A DNA stretch of 64,000 bases from Rhizobium albus (GCA_030160035.1 BSNO01000004.1:310001-374000), one strand, 5' to 3'. Counted from the first letter of the stretch, positions 18,093 through 26,777 are shown. Notes: generated by a model not told the origin, from the letters alone. A program made the numbers and translations.

Positions 18093-19220
18093 GTGCTCGA
18101 TGCCAGCAAAGACGTGGCGGCGCGTTCCACACCGGGCGGCAAGCCCGGTGGGGTCAAGCGTTATCGCCAGCCGCGCTGGTGGGGTCTGCTCGTCCTGACC
18201 TATGCAATAGCGACGGCCGCCGGGTTTCTGGCGGACGTCGTCAACATGCCCCTGCCCTTCATGCTGGGGCCGTTTTTCGCGCTCGCCGCCTTCTCGATCA
18301 TGGGCTTTGAATCGGCCCTCGTGCCGATGGGCCGTGAACTGGGGCAGGTGGCGATCGGCGTCGCCGTCGGCATGCGTTTCACGCCTGCGGTGCTTGCCAC
18401 CATGGCAGGCCTGCTGCCGGCCATGATCGCCGGCACGCTTTATGTCATTGCCTTCACAATGGTGGCGGCGTTTCTGTTCAAGCCGCTCGCCAAGGTCGAC
18501 AACGTCACGGCATTTTTTGCCACAGCCGCCGGCGGCGTCGCCGACATGGCGACTGTCGCCAAGGAATATGGCGGTGCAGCCGGCTCGGTCGCCGTCGTCC
18601 ATGCACTGCGCGTCTCCGGCGTCGTGGCCATCGTGCCGTTCCTCGTCGTGATTTTCGGCGAGCAGGGCACGGCGCCGGATGCGGCCTCGGCCGGTTCCAA
18701 TTGGCTGTTGGTCGGCCTGTCGCTGCTGCTCGGCTATTTGATGGCGCGGCTGCTGAAGCCCACGCCATTGCCAAACCCGTGGCTGGTCGGACCGATCCTG
18801 ATGGGCATCATCATCGGCGTGCTTGGCCTCTACACGGTCTCCATTCCGCCGACATTGATCATCATCGCGCAGATCATGCTCGGCACCTGGCTCGGCTGCC
18901 AGTTCCGGCGCGACCTTCTGGCCGCGTTGCCGCGCGTCACCTTCGCCGCTGTTATCGTTTCCATATTCATGATCGGCTGCGCCGCGTTCGGGGCCTTCGT
19001 CTTGACGCTGACGACCGATCTGCCGTTCACGACGAGCTTCCTGTCGCTTGCCCCTGCCGCCGTGACCGAAATGGTTCTGACGGCGCAAGTGATGCACCTG
19101 GAGGCCGAGGTCGTCACCGCATTCCATGTTTTGAGGATCGCCGTCGTGTCGTCGACCGTGCTCCTCGTGTTCAAGCTGTATCTCAAATTGAAGGGAGGGA
19201 CCGTTGGACCTTCAGTATAA
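18093..19220 (+). CDS. AbrB-family membrane protein (abrB2)
   Basis: 375-aa polytopic membrane protein with about ten hydrophobic segments and an internal duplication typical of AbrB-family proteins. Shared landmarks with abrB1 include PLPFMLGPF near the N-terminus, the AAGGVADMATVAKEYGG block (compare PAGMSEMASLARETGA in abrB1) and the C-terminal LAPAAVTEMVLTAQ block. It starts at GTG 18093 after a weak AGGAA site and runs 17 bp into the SDR2 gene. It has a cytoplasmic basic N-terminal tail of about 25 residues that abrB1 lacks. Its function is unproven; transport is the most likely role. Confidence 0.83.
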   Translation: MLDASKDVAARSTPGGKPGGVKRYRQPRWWGLLVLTYAIATAAGFLADVVNMPLPFMLGPFFALAAFSIMGFESALVPMGRELGQVAIGVAVGMRFTPAVLATMAGLLPAMIAGTLYVIAFTMVAAFLFKPLAKVDNVTAFFATAAGGVADMATVAKEYGGAAGSVAVVHALRVSGVVAIVPFLVVIFGEQGTAPDAASAGSNWLLVGLSLLLGYLMARLLKPTPLPNPWLVGPILMGIIIGVLGLYTVSIPPTLIIIAQIMLGTWLGCQFRRDLLAALPRVTFAAVIVSIFMIGCAAFGAFVLTLTTDLPFTTSFLSLAPAAVTEMVLTAQVMHLEAEVVTAFHVLRIAVVSSTVLLVFKLYLKLKGGTVGPSV

Positions 19221-19995
19221 TGGGCGTCGCACGCTCATCGTCGGCGGCAGCTATGGTATTGGCCAGGCGTCTGCATCCTTGATGGTGGGCGAGGGCGCGG
19301 ATGTCGTCATCGCATCGCGCAGCGCCGACAACCTCGCCGCATCCGCAGCGGCCATCGAGGGCGCCGTCGGCTTGAAGCCGGCAACGCTTGTCTGCGATGT
19401 CACGCAGACCGGTTCTGGCGACGAACTGGCCGCTTCGGTCACCGACCGCTGGGGCGCGCTGGACGTGTTGGTCACCGCTGTCGGCGGCTCAATCCGGTCA
19501 TCCTTCGAGGATCTCACCGACGAGGATTGGCTCGGCAACTACACCTTCAACATTCTCTCCACGGTGCGCGCCATCCGTGCGCTGCTGCCAGTTCTGGAGA
19601 AGGGTGAGAACCCGGCGATCGTGACGCTCGGTGCTGCGGCGTCCAAGATGCCGTACCAGCACCAGATCGTCTCCAACGTCCACAAGGCCGGCCTGCTCGG
19701 CCTGACAAAGACGCTCGCTGCCGAACTCGCCGAGCGCAAGATCCGCGTGAACTGCGTTGCACCCGGTCGCACGCTGACGCCGCTCTGGACCAAGCGCGCC
19801 GACAAGATGTCGGCCGACGAGGGTCGCTCGCGCGAAGAGGTTCTCAAGGACTTTTCCAAGGACATTCCGCTGGGTCGCTTTGCGACGGCCGAGGAAGTGG
19901 CAACGATGGTCGTTTGGCTTGCGAGCCCGCGCGCCAGCTACGTCACCGGGCAAACGATCAATGTCGACGGCGGCATCGCCCGCGGTCTGCTCTAA
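19204..19995 (+). CDS. SDR family protein lacking the catalytic Tyr (SDR2)
   Basis: 263-aa short-chain dehydrogenase/reductase with a TTG start at 19204, after the purine-rich AAGGGAGGGA; the gene overlaps abrB2 by 17 bp. The nucleotide-binding motif is GGSYGIG (14-20), and the C-terminal TGQTINVDGG is intact. The YxxxK motif reads SNVHK: S157 replaces Tyr while K161 stays. A Tyr at 151 lies one turn earlier and could take over, or the protein may use a different chemistry. SDR1 in operon A shows an independent loss of the same residue, so the degeneracy may be functional. Confidence 0.85.
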   Translation: MDLQYNGRRTLIVGGSYGIGQASASLMVGEGADVVIASRSADNLAASAAAIEGAVGLKPATLVCDVTQTGSGDELAASVTDRWGALDVLVTAVGGSIRSSFEDLTDEDWLGNYTFNILSTVRAIRALLPVLEKGENPAIVTLGAAASKMPYQHQIVSNVHKAGLLGLTKTLAAELAERKIRVNCVAPGRTLTPLWTKRADKMSADEGRSREEVLKDFSKDIPLGRFATAEEVATMVVWLASPRASYVTGQTINVDGGIARGLL

Positions 19996-20071
19996 CCGGC
20001 GCATTTCGGTGGAGTGGACGCAGGTTCGCCGCCCGGAAGCGCATAAGAACAAAGCTTAGGAGAAAACAACA

Positions 20072-21472
20072 ATGAGCCTGCATCAGGAAGCTGCTCCCGG
20101 CACCCCGAAGGTCACCCAGATCCTCGCCGATTGGGTCGTCAACATCAAAGGATCCGACATCCAGCCGGAAGTGCGCCGCGAAGGCCTGCGCACCTTCGTC
20201 AACTGGGTGGGCTGCGCCGTCGGCGGCGCGAGCCACGAAACGGCCGACCGCGCATTGGCTGCCATCGCACCGTTCTCGGGCAAAGCGACTTCTACGGTCA
20301 TTGGACGCACTGAGAAGCTCGATGCGCTGCATGCAGCCCTCGTCAACGGCATCACCTCGCACGTGCTGGACTATGACGACACGCATCTGAAGACGATCAT
20401 CCACCCTGCCGGCCCCGTCGCCTCGGCACTTCTCGCGCTGGCCGAAACCCGCGAGATCTCCGGCTACGATCTTCTCACGGCACTCATCATCGGCGTTGAA
20501 GTCGAATGCCGCATCGGCAACTCGGTCTATCCTCACCACTATGATCGCGGCTGGCACATCACCGGCACGGCCGGCGTCTTCGGTGCGGCGGCAGCGGTCG
20601 GCAAGGTCATCGGCCTCAACGCGCAGCAGATGCGCTGGGCATTCGGTCTTGCAGCCACGCAGTCGTCCGGCTTCCGCGAAATGTTCGGCACGATGACCAA
20701 GAGCTTCCACCCCGGCCGCGCCGCCCAGAACGGCATGTTTGCGGCGCTCCTCGCCGAAGCCAATTACGACAGCTCCGAGCGCGCCATCGAAGCGCCGCGC
20801 GGTTTCGCCAGCGTCATGTCCGACAAGCAGGATTATTCCGAAATCGTCGACGACCTCGGCACCCGTTGGGAATCGGCACTGAATAGCTACAAGCCGTTTG
20901 CCTGCGGCATCGTCATCCACCCGACCATCGACGGTTGCGTACAGCTGCGCGAAGAGCTTGGCGACGCGAAGATCCGCCAGATCAAGTCGGTCGCTTTGAC
21001 GACACACCCGCTGGTCCTTGAACTGACCGGCAAGACCGATCCGAAGACGGGCCTGGAAGGCAAGTTCTCGGTCTATCACGCCGCCGCCGCGGCCCTGCTC
21101 AAGGGCGATGGCGCACCGACGGCCTTCACGGACGAGCTTGTGCGCGACCCGGAAATCATCGCGCTGCGTGACAAGACCAAGGCGACTGCCGACAAGAACT
21201 GCCACGAGGCCTCGGTCGACATCCTCGTCACCTTCGAGGACGGATCCACCGTGTCCAAGCATGTGGAACGTGCCATCGGCTCCATGGAAGTGCCGCTCAC
21301 GGATCAGCAGATCGATCACAAGTTCACGGTTCAGTCGGCGCTCGTCGTCGGTGATGCCGTAACGAAGAAACTCCTCGAGACATCCTGGAAGCTGGAAGAG
21401 CTGAAGGATGCCGCCGAAGTCGCACGCGCCAGCGTTCCCGGCTCGGCTGAAGCAAAGGCAGCAGCAGAATGA
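20072..21472 (+). CDS. MmgE/PrpD family protein (prpD4)
   Basis: 466-aa MmgE/PrpD protein with the signature LDYDDTH at 99-105, His at 111, CRIGNSVYPHHYDRGWHITGT around 165-190 and FGTMTKSFHPGRAAQNG. It also has KPFACGIVIHPTIDG, the Cys-containing form of the second motif. The ATG follows AGGAGAAAACAAC. The stop overlaps the next start (ATGA at 21469-21472). It closes the four-gene module shared with operon A, although at sequence level it is not close to prpD2. Closely similar family members act on 2-methylcitrate- or aconitate-like acids. Confidence 0.9.
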   Translation: MSLHQEAAPGTPKVTQILADWVVNIKGSDIQPEVRREGLRTFVNWVGCAVGGASHETADRALAAIAPFSGKATSTVIGRTEKLDALHAALVNGITSHVLDYDDTHLKTIIHPAGPVASALLALAETREISGYDLLTALIIGVEVECRIGNSVYPHHYDRGWHITGTAGVFGAAAAVGKVIGLNAQQMRWAFGLAATQSSGFREMFGTMTKSFHPGRAAQNGMFAALLAEANYDSSERAIEAPRGFASVMSDKQDYSEIVDDLGTRWESALNSYKPFACGIVIHPTIDGCVQLREELGDAKIRQIKSVALTTHPLVLELTGKTDPKTGLEGKFSVYHAAAAALLKGDGAPTAFTDELVRDPEIIALRDKTKATADKNCHEASVDILVTFEDGSTVSKHVERAIGSMEVPLTDQQIDHKFTVQSALVVGDAVTKKLLETSWKLEELKDAAEVARASVPGSAEAKAAAE

Positions 21473-22572
21473 GTGACGTGCAGAAGAAGTCATCCCTCCG
21501 CATCGGTATCCTGGAAGGGGACGACATCGGCCACGAAGTGGTGCCGGCTTCGGTCGAGATCGCCAAGGCGGCCGCAGCCGCCTCCGGCATGCAGATCGAG
21601 TGGATCGACGTGCCGATCGGCCGTCGTGCGCTCGATACGCACGGCCACACGATGCCGGACGGCACGCTGGAAACGCTAGGTCAGCTCGATGGCTTCATCC
21701 TCGGCCCGATCGGCCACCGCGAATATCCGAAGGTGCCGGAAGCCATCAATCCGCATCCGATCCTGCGCAAGCGCTTCGATCTCTTCGCGAACGTGCGCCC
21801 GACACGGTCCTTCCCGGGCATCGGCTGCCTGCATGACGACATCGACATGGTGATCGTGCGCGAGAACAACGAAGGCTTTCAGCCCGACCGCAACGTCGTG
21901 ATGGGCTCCGGCGAGTTCCGCCCGACCCATGACGTCACCATCTCGGTGCGCGTCATCACGGTCGAGGGGTCGTCCAAGGTTGCCCGTGCGGCCTTCGAGA
22001 TCGCCCGCTCGCGCCGGAAGAAGCTGACGCTCGTGCACAAGAACACGGTCTACAAGCTCGGCTGCGGCATGTTTGTCGACAGCTGCTACCAGGTCGCCAA
22101 GGACTTCCCGGACGTCGAGGTGAACGAGGTGATCGTCGATACGATGGCGATGCGCCTCGTGCGCGATCCGCAGAGCTTCGACACGATCGTCACCACCAAC
22201 ATGTTCGGCGACATCCTGACGGACGAAGCGGCCGGTCTCGTCGGCGGTCTCGGCATGGCGCCGGGGCTCTGCATCGGTCGCGGCTCGATCGCGATGGCGC
22301 AGGCCACCCACGGCTCCGCGCCGGACATCGCCGGCAAGGGCATCGCCAATCCTTTCGCGATGATCGAATCCACCCGCATGCTGTTCGACTGGATGGGCCA
22401 CCACCACAAGATCGATGCGGCGCTTGAGATGTCGCGCATCATGAAGGCCGGCATCGACCAGGCGCTGTCCGATCCCGCGACGCGCACGCCGGATATTCGC
22501 GGCACGGGCACCCAGCGCCAGATGATCGACGGGATTCTGAACGGCATGGGAGAGGCGCATGCGCACGCATAA
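21469..22572 (+). CDS. Isocitrate/isopropylmalate dehydrogenase family protein
   Basis: 367-aa member of the metal- and NAD(P)-dependent beta-decarboxylating dehydrogenases. It has the N-terminal GILEGDDIGHEVVPAS, the substrate-binding FANVRPTRS and VIVRENNEGF, the KNTVYKLG region, TTNMFGDILTDEAAGLVGGLG (metal Asp) and the nucleotide loop HGSAPDIAGKGIANP. It is not a close match to LeuB or Icd, so it is best seen as a hydroxyacid dehydrogenase of this pathway, converting a 2-hydroxy-diacid to its keto acid with decarboxylation. It overlaps prpD4 by 4 bp and the next dehydrogenase gene by 14 bp. Confidence 0.87.
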   Translation: MSDVQKKSSLRIGILEGDDIGHEVVPASVEIAKAAAAASGMQIEWIDVPIGRRALDTHGHTMPDGTLETLGQLDGFILGPIGHREYPKVPEAINPHPILRKRFDLFANVRPTRSFPGIGCLHDDIDMVIVRENNEGFQPDRNVVMGSGEFRPTHDVTISVRVITVEGSSKVARAAFEIARSRRKKLTLVHKNTVYKLGCGMFVDSCYQVAKDFPDVEVNEVIVDTMAMRLVRDPQSFDTIVTTNMFGDILTDEAAGLVGGLGMAPGLCIGRGSIAMAQATHGSAPDIAGKGIANPFAMIESTRMLFDWMGHHHKIDAALEMSRIMKAGIDQALSDPATRTPDIRGTGTQRQMIDGILNGMGEAHAHA

Positions 22573-23617
22573 GATCGCAGCGATCGGCGGCGACGGCGTC
22601 GGCCCGGAAGTCATCGAAGCCGGTGTCGCCGTCATCGAGAAGCTGGCGAAGAGCGAAGGGTTTTCGGTCGACGTCACGCGCTTCGACTGGGGCTCCAACT
22701 ACTATCGCCGCACCGGCGAGATGATGCCGAAGGATGGCGTCGAACGGCTGAAAGCCTTCGACACCATCTATTTCGGCGCCGTTGGTGACCCGAACATTCC
22801 CGATCACATCACGCTTTGGGAACTGCGCCTCGCCATCTGCCAGGGTCTCGACCAATATGCCAATGTGCGGCCGACAAAGCTGCTCGGCGGCACGGTCGGC
22901 CCGCTGCGCAAGGAACTCGGGCAGCAGATCGACTGGGTGATCGTGCGCGAGAACTCCGAAGGCGAATATGCTGGCGTAGGCGGTCGTGCCCACTCGGGCC
23001 TGCCGATCGAAGTCGCGATGGATGTCGCGATCTTCACCCGCGCCGGTGTCGAACGTATCTGCCGCTTCGCCTGCGAAACGGCGATGGCGCGGCCGCGCAA
23101 GCGGCTGACTGTGGTGACCAAGTCGAACGCGCAGCGTCACGGCATGGTGCTGTGGGACGAAGTCTGCCGCGATGTTCTGAAGGAATTTCCAGAGCTCGAC
23201 GTCGACTGGAAACTCGTCGACGCCATGGCCGCCATGATGGTGACGAAGCCCGGCAATTTCGATACGATCCTCGCCACGAACCTCCATGCCGACATCCTGT
23301 CCGATCTTGCTTCGGCACTGACGGGTAGTCTCGGTAATGGGGCGACCGGCAACATCGATCCGTCGGCCAAGAGCCCGTCCATGTTCGAACCGATCCACGG
23401 TTCGGCCTTCGACATCATGGGCAAGGGCATCGCGAACCCGATTGGTGCGTTCTGGACGGGCGCGATGATGCTCGAGCATCTGGGCGAAAAGGCCGCAGCG
23501 GACAAGCTGATGGCGGCGATCAAGGCGATCAGTGCATCGGGACCGTTCACGCCGGACATGGGTGGCCAGGCCAATACGAAGGCGGTCACGGAAGCGTTAC
23601 TGGAGGCGCTCGGCTGA
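22559..23617 (+). CDS. ttuC: Tartrate/D-malate dehydrogenase-like protein
   Basis: 352-aa beta-decarboxylating dehydrogenase resembling tartrate dehydrogenase/decarboxylase (TtuC) and D-malate dehydrogenase (DmlA). Distinguishing stretches are FDWGSNYYRRTGEMMPKDG, GAVGDPNIPDHITLWELRL, YANVRPTKLL, VIVRENSEGEYAG and EPIHGSAFDIMGKGIANPIG, all conserved in that branch. The family oxidises tartrate to oxaloglycolate or decarboxylates D-malate to pyruvate, using NAD and Mn/Mg. It is the last structural gene of operon B, before the GntR gene. With TarD in operon A it is the main evidence for a tartrate-like substrate. Confidence 0.85.
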   Translation: MRTHKIAAIGGDGVGPEVIEAGVAVIEKLAKSEGFSVDVTRFDWGSNYYRRTGEMMPKDGVERLKAFDTIYFGAVGDPNIPDHITLWELRLAICQGLDQYANVRPTKLLGGTVGPLRKELGQQIDWVIVRENSEGEYAGVGGRAHSGLPIEVAMDVAIFTRAGVERICRFACETAMARPRKRLTVVTKSNAQRHGMVLWDEVCRDVLKEFPELDVDWKLVDAMAAMMVTKPGNFDTILATNLHADILSDLASALTGSLGNGATGNIDPSAKSPSMFEPIHGSAFDIMGKGIANPIGAFWTGAMMLEHLGEKAAADKLMAAIKAISASGPFTPDMGGQANTKAVTEALLEALG

Positions 23618-23650
23618 CAACCGGCTGCGATATCAGTTGCAGCTTACGCG

Positions 23651-23683
23651 ACCGATGTTTATTGCCTACAATTGAATATCGGT
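23651..23683. promoter_or_regulatory. Candidate autoregulatory operator of the GntR gene
   Basis: Nested palindrome: outer arms ACCGAT (23651-23656) and ATCGGT (23678-23683) around the inner ATTGCCTACAAT (23661-23672). The inner part differs by one base from the reverse complement of ATTGTAGACAAT found at 10429. It lies 16 bp upstream of the GntR start. Confidence 0.55.
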
Positions 23684-23698
23684 TGAAGGGCAGCGATC

Positions 23699-24403
23699 AT
23701 GTATCAGCAGATGAAGACGGACAGTAGCGACCTGATGGTTTTGCGCACGTCTTCGCTGACGGGAGTGCTCGAGCGTGAGCTCGAGCATCTCATCCTCACC
23801 GGAGAGCTGAAACCAGGCGAGCGGCTGAACGAAATCCAGATCTCGACCCGCTTCGGTACCAGCCGCGGCCCGCTGCGCGAGGCAACGCGCAGCCTGCAGG
23901 CCAAGGGTCTGGTGGATATCATCCGCAACCGCGGTGTCTTCGTGCGCTCGGTTTCCGCCAAGGAAGCGCTGGAGATCTATGACGTCCGCGCTGCGGTCTT
24001 CGGGCTGGCCGGCCGACTTCTTGCCGATCTCGTCACGGACCAGATCCTGACGCGGCTGAACGCGTTTCTCGATCAGATGGACGAGATCGCCGCGGGCAAG
24101 GATTTCGATCAGTATTACCCGGTCAACCTCGCATTCCACGATTACCTCGTCACCTCGACCGGCAACGAGACGCTGGTCAAGGAATATAAGAGCTTCGTGA
24201 ACAAGCTCCACCTTGCCCGTGCAAGGGGTCTCGTTCAGGCCGGCGGCCTGTCCGTGTCCAACCGCGAGCACCGCGAAATGGTGGATGCGCTTGCTTCCGG
24301 CAACCGCGAACGTGCGCAGGAAGCGTTCTTCCGCCATGTGGAGCGTTCGAAGATCCGCTTCCGCTCGACGCTGGAGGCACTGGACCCGCCCGTCGAGTCC
24401 TGA
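23699..24403 (+). CDS. GntR-family transcriptional regulator, FCD subfamily
   Basis: 234-aa GntR regulator: winged helix-turn-helix at about residues 20-85 (LILTGELKPGERLNE, then GTSRGPLREATRSLQAKGLVDIIRNRGVFV) and a helical FCD ligand domain at about 95-225 with conserved D, H and H positions (FHDYLVTSTGN, SNREHREMVDAL) that bind a metal and a carboxylate effector in this family. It is encoded 81 bp after ttuC, behind a palindrome that resembles the operators of the catabolic operons. It is the probable local repressor of the whole 1-24 kb locus, relieved by an acid inducer. Confidence 0.92.
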   Translation: MYQQMKTDSSDLMVLRTSSLTGVLERELEHLILTGELKPGERLNEIQISTRFGTSRGPLREATRSLQAKGLVDIIRNRGVFVRSVSAKEALEIYDVRAAVFGLAGRLLADLVTDQILTRLNAFLDQMDEIAAGKDFDQYYPVNLAFHDYLVTSTGNETLVKEYKSFVNKLHLARARGLVQAGGLSVSNREHREMVDALASGNRERAQEAFFRHVERSKIRFRSTLEALDPPVES

Positions 24404-24412
24404 TCGGGATTT

Positions 24413-25069
24413 TCAGGCGCTGCTCAGTCCGGTGATGGCCACCGTGACTGCGGAGAAATGGAAGCCCGCAGCGACCAGCACGCACAGGTGCCAGAGCGCG
24501 CGCTGAAAGCGCAGTCCCTGCCAGAGATAGAGAATGACCCCGGCCGAATAGATGAGGCCGCCGATGACGATCAGTGAAACGACCTGCGGCCCGAGCGTCG
24601 CCATCATGTCGTCGAAGATCAGCACCCCGCTCCAGGCCAGCGCGAGATAAAGCAGCACAGACAGTTTGTCGAAGCGGCCGATGGAGATGACCTTCATCAG
24701 GATGCCAAGGCCCGCGAGCCCCCAGATCCAGACGAGCAGCCAGTTGCCCACCGTATCGATCTGCAGCGCAAACGGTGTGTAGGTCCCAGCGATCAGTGCA
24801 TAGATCGCTGCGTGGTCGAGCTTGCGCAACCGCGCCTTCACCGGGGAATTCGGCCACATGTTGTAGGCGGCGGATGCGGCGAAGGAGGCGAGAAGGCTCG
24901 CCACATAGATGACTGCACCTGCCGTATGGAGCGCGTCGGCGTGGCGAAGCGCAATCACCACCAGTGCGGCACCGCCGATCAGGCCTGCCGCGAGACCGAC
25001 GGCATGGACGGCGCCATCCGCCAGATAGGCTGCGTGATCGCGCTCGTTCTGTTGGTGGCTGGCCGACAT
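24413..25069 (-). CDS. Hemolysin III family (PAQR-like) membrane protein
   Basis: 218-aa membrane protein with seven hydrophobic segments and the PAQR/hemolysin-III signature: DGAVHAVGLAAGLIG at the start, SAAYN and LDHAAIYALIAGTYTPF in the middle, and LWHLCVLVAAGFHFSAV at the end, with conserved Asp and His residues that bind zinc in this superfamily. The ATG at 25069 follows GGAGGGAGTGC; an upstream in-frame extension to 25123 is not supported. It is convergent with the GntR gene and unrelated to the catabolic locus. The bacterial function is not well defined (possibly membrane fluidity or stress); haemolysis should not be assumed. Confidence 0.88.
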   Translation of the reverse strand: MSASHQQNERDHAAYLADGAVHAVGLAAGLIGGAALVVIALRHADALHTAGAVIYVASLLASFAASAAYNMWPNSPVKARLRKLDHAAIYALIAGTYTPFALQIDTVGNWLLVWIWGLAGLGILMKVISIGRFDKLSVLLYLALAWSGVLIFDDMMATLGPQVVSLIVIGGLIYSAGVILYLWQGLRFQRALWHLCVLVAAGFHFSAVTVAITGLSSA

Positions 25070-25187
25070 GCACTCCCTCCGCGCTTCCACGTTTCGGGTG
25101 CCTCGTTTTTGTTCGAGCGTCAAGCCGCGACGGGGAACAGGTGACCGGCCGGAAGGTTGCGTCAGCCACCCACCGGCCGCGTCGAAT

Positions 25188-26555
25188 TCAGCGTATGACG
25201 GGGCGGCCTCTGATGCGCATGAACGTCCAATCGAGAGCGAGCATCACCAGGAGCGACAATCCGGTCAGGGGAAAGAGAATGCCGCCCACGACGAGAATGG
25301 CAATCAGCCCGCGGAATGCCCGTCTGTCAGCCGGCATGGGCGGTACGCCGATCCCGCCACTCGGTCGACGCTTCCACCACATCACGCCGGCCGAGACAGC
25401 CATGGCGACGATCCCGAAGGAGACGGCAAGCAACAGGATCTGGTTCGCGAGGCCGAATTGCTGGCCCATATGCACGTTGATCCCGAATTCCAGCCATTTG
25501 CCGAGCGGGCCGTAATCCGCATAGCTCATGTCGATCAGCGGCTCGCCCGTATATTGATCGAGATGGACCACGCGCTGCTGCGCAAGATCATCCGGGTAGA
25601 CCGAGCCAGTGAAGACGCCCGTGGGTATCGCGGGAATGTTCACCGCATAGCCGGCATGAAGCCCAAGCCGCTCGAACGTCTCGACCGCGCGGTCGATGCC
25701 GATCGAGGGGGCGCCATCGGCGGGCTCGGCGGTTTCGGGCACCTGCGCCTGTTCAAGCGACCAGCTTGTCTGGCCCATATGGTGCAGATGCTCGTCCGAC
25801 ATAGGCACGGCCACACGCACGCCTGCCGGATAGCCGAAATTGTTGCCGTTCGCCCATTCATTGACCTTCCCGCCCCAGACATTCGACCAGGGCATGCCGG
25901 TGAGCGCGAGGAACACGATGAAGAAGCCGACGAAAATGCCGGTGACCGCATGGGTGTCGCGCCAGAATGTGCGCGATTTCGGCTTTCCCCGCACGGTGAC
26001 GACGCCGCCCCGTGACTTGCCGCGCGGCCACCACAGAAAAATGCCGGTGCCGACGAGCAGGATGGTCCAGCCGCCGACGATCTCGATGATGCCGCGTGCC
26101 ACCGGGCCGAAATAGCGCAGGCTGTGCAGATAGCGCACAGTCCACATGACCGTACCCCGATCCGACATCGCGCCAATCACCTCGGCCGAATAGGGGTTCA
26201 CGTAAACCGCCAGGCGCTCGCCGCCGTCTGTGTTGACGGTGATTTCCGCCGACTGATCGGGACGTGCCGGATCGGTGAACTTCACCGCAGTGCCCGGATA
26301 GGCCGCCAGCGCCGCGTCGATCATGGCCGATGGCGCGGCGAGGTTGGTGGTCTCCTGAACCGCTACCCGCTTCATGTCGGCATGGATGATCGCATCCAGC
26401 TCGTCGCGGAAAAGATAAAGCGCGCCGGTGACGGCGAGCGTGATCATGAAGGGCAGGACGAAAAGCCCCGCATAGAAATGCCAGCGCCAGACGGCGCGAT
26501 AAAGATCGGCTGAACGCGATGGCTGTGCGGCCGCGCTGAAGGTCGTGTCGGTCAT
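25188..26555 (-). CDS. PepSY-associated membrane protein (PiuB-like)
   Basis: 455-aa inner-membrane protein with four long membrane segments (about residues 25-50, 155-178, 205-225 and 375-400, plus a fifth near 420-440) and two extracytoplasmic PepSY-like regions. The N-terminal RAVWRWHFYAGLFVLPFMITLAVTGALYLF and LHSLRYFGPVARGIIEIVGGW carry conserved His residues. Proteins of this type are encoded near TonB-dependent siderophore receptors and probably reduce or release iron from siderophores. No receptor gene is visible nearby, only a small Cys-rich protein upstream. Confidence 0.87.
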   Translation of the reverse strand: MTDTTFSAAAQPSRSADLYRAVWRWHFYAGLFVLPFMITLAVTGALYLFRDELDAIIHADMKRVAVQETTNLAAPSAMIDAALAAYPGTAVKFTDPARPDQSAEITVNTDGGERLAVYVNPYSAEVIGAMSDRGTVMWTVRYLHSLRYFGPVARGIIEIVGGWTILLVGTGIFLWWPRGKSRGGVVTVRGKPKSRTFWRDTHAVTGIFVGFFIVFLALTGMPWSNVWGGKVNEWANGNNFGYPAGVRVAVPMSDEHLHHMGQTSWSLEQAQVPETAEPADGAPSIGIDRAVETFERLGLHAGYAVNIPAIPTGVFTGSVYPDDLAQQRVVHLDQYTGEPLIDMSYADYGPLGKWLEFGINVHMGQQFGLANQILLLAVSFGIVAMAVSAGVMWWKRRPSGGIGVPPMPADRRAFRGLIAILVVGGILFPLTGLSLLVMLALDWTFMRIRGRPVIR

Positions 26556-26567
26556 CGATCTCTCCCG

Positions 26568-26714
26568 TCAGACGCGGCTGGCCGCAGGAACGGAAGAGGC
26601 CGCGTCGCATCGAGTGCGACTGGCCCCGAGACCGCTGGCCGTGACGAGGAGGATGGAACGGGTCATGGAGTGGCGGACATGCAGCGCCGCCTGCCCGAGA
26701 AGGGTCGGTTTCAT
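26568..26714 (-). CDS. Possible small protein between PepSY and Cys-rich genes
   Basis: A 48-codon frame starting at ATG 26714 with GGAG eight bases upstream and ending 12 bp before the PepSY gene start. The product MKPTLLGQAALHVRHSMTR... has one weak hydrophobic stretch. Spacing and ribosome-binding site are compatible with a translated leader or small protein, but composition gives no independent support. Confidence 0.3.
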   Translation of the reverse strand: MKPTLLGQAALHVRHSMTRSILLVTASGLGASRTRCDAASSVPAASRV

Positions 26715-26777
26715 GGAAATCTCCGAGGATGTGCAAGAAAAAGGCAGCCGCAGCAAAACAGCCGGCCGCCGGAAACA

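Noticed and set aside
16517-18157. 546-codon minus-strand frame opposite prpD3
   Set aside because: It has no recognisable motif, and prpD3 on the plus strand has a full set of family motifs and a ribosome-binding site.
19958-21493. 511-codon minus-strand frame opposite prpD4
   Set aside because: Shadow of a clear MmgE/PrpD gene on the other strand.
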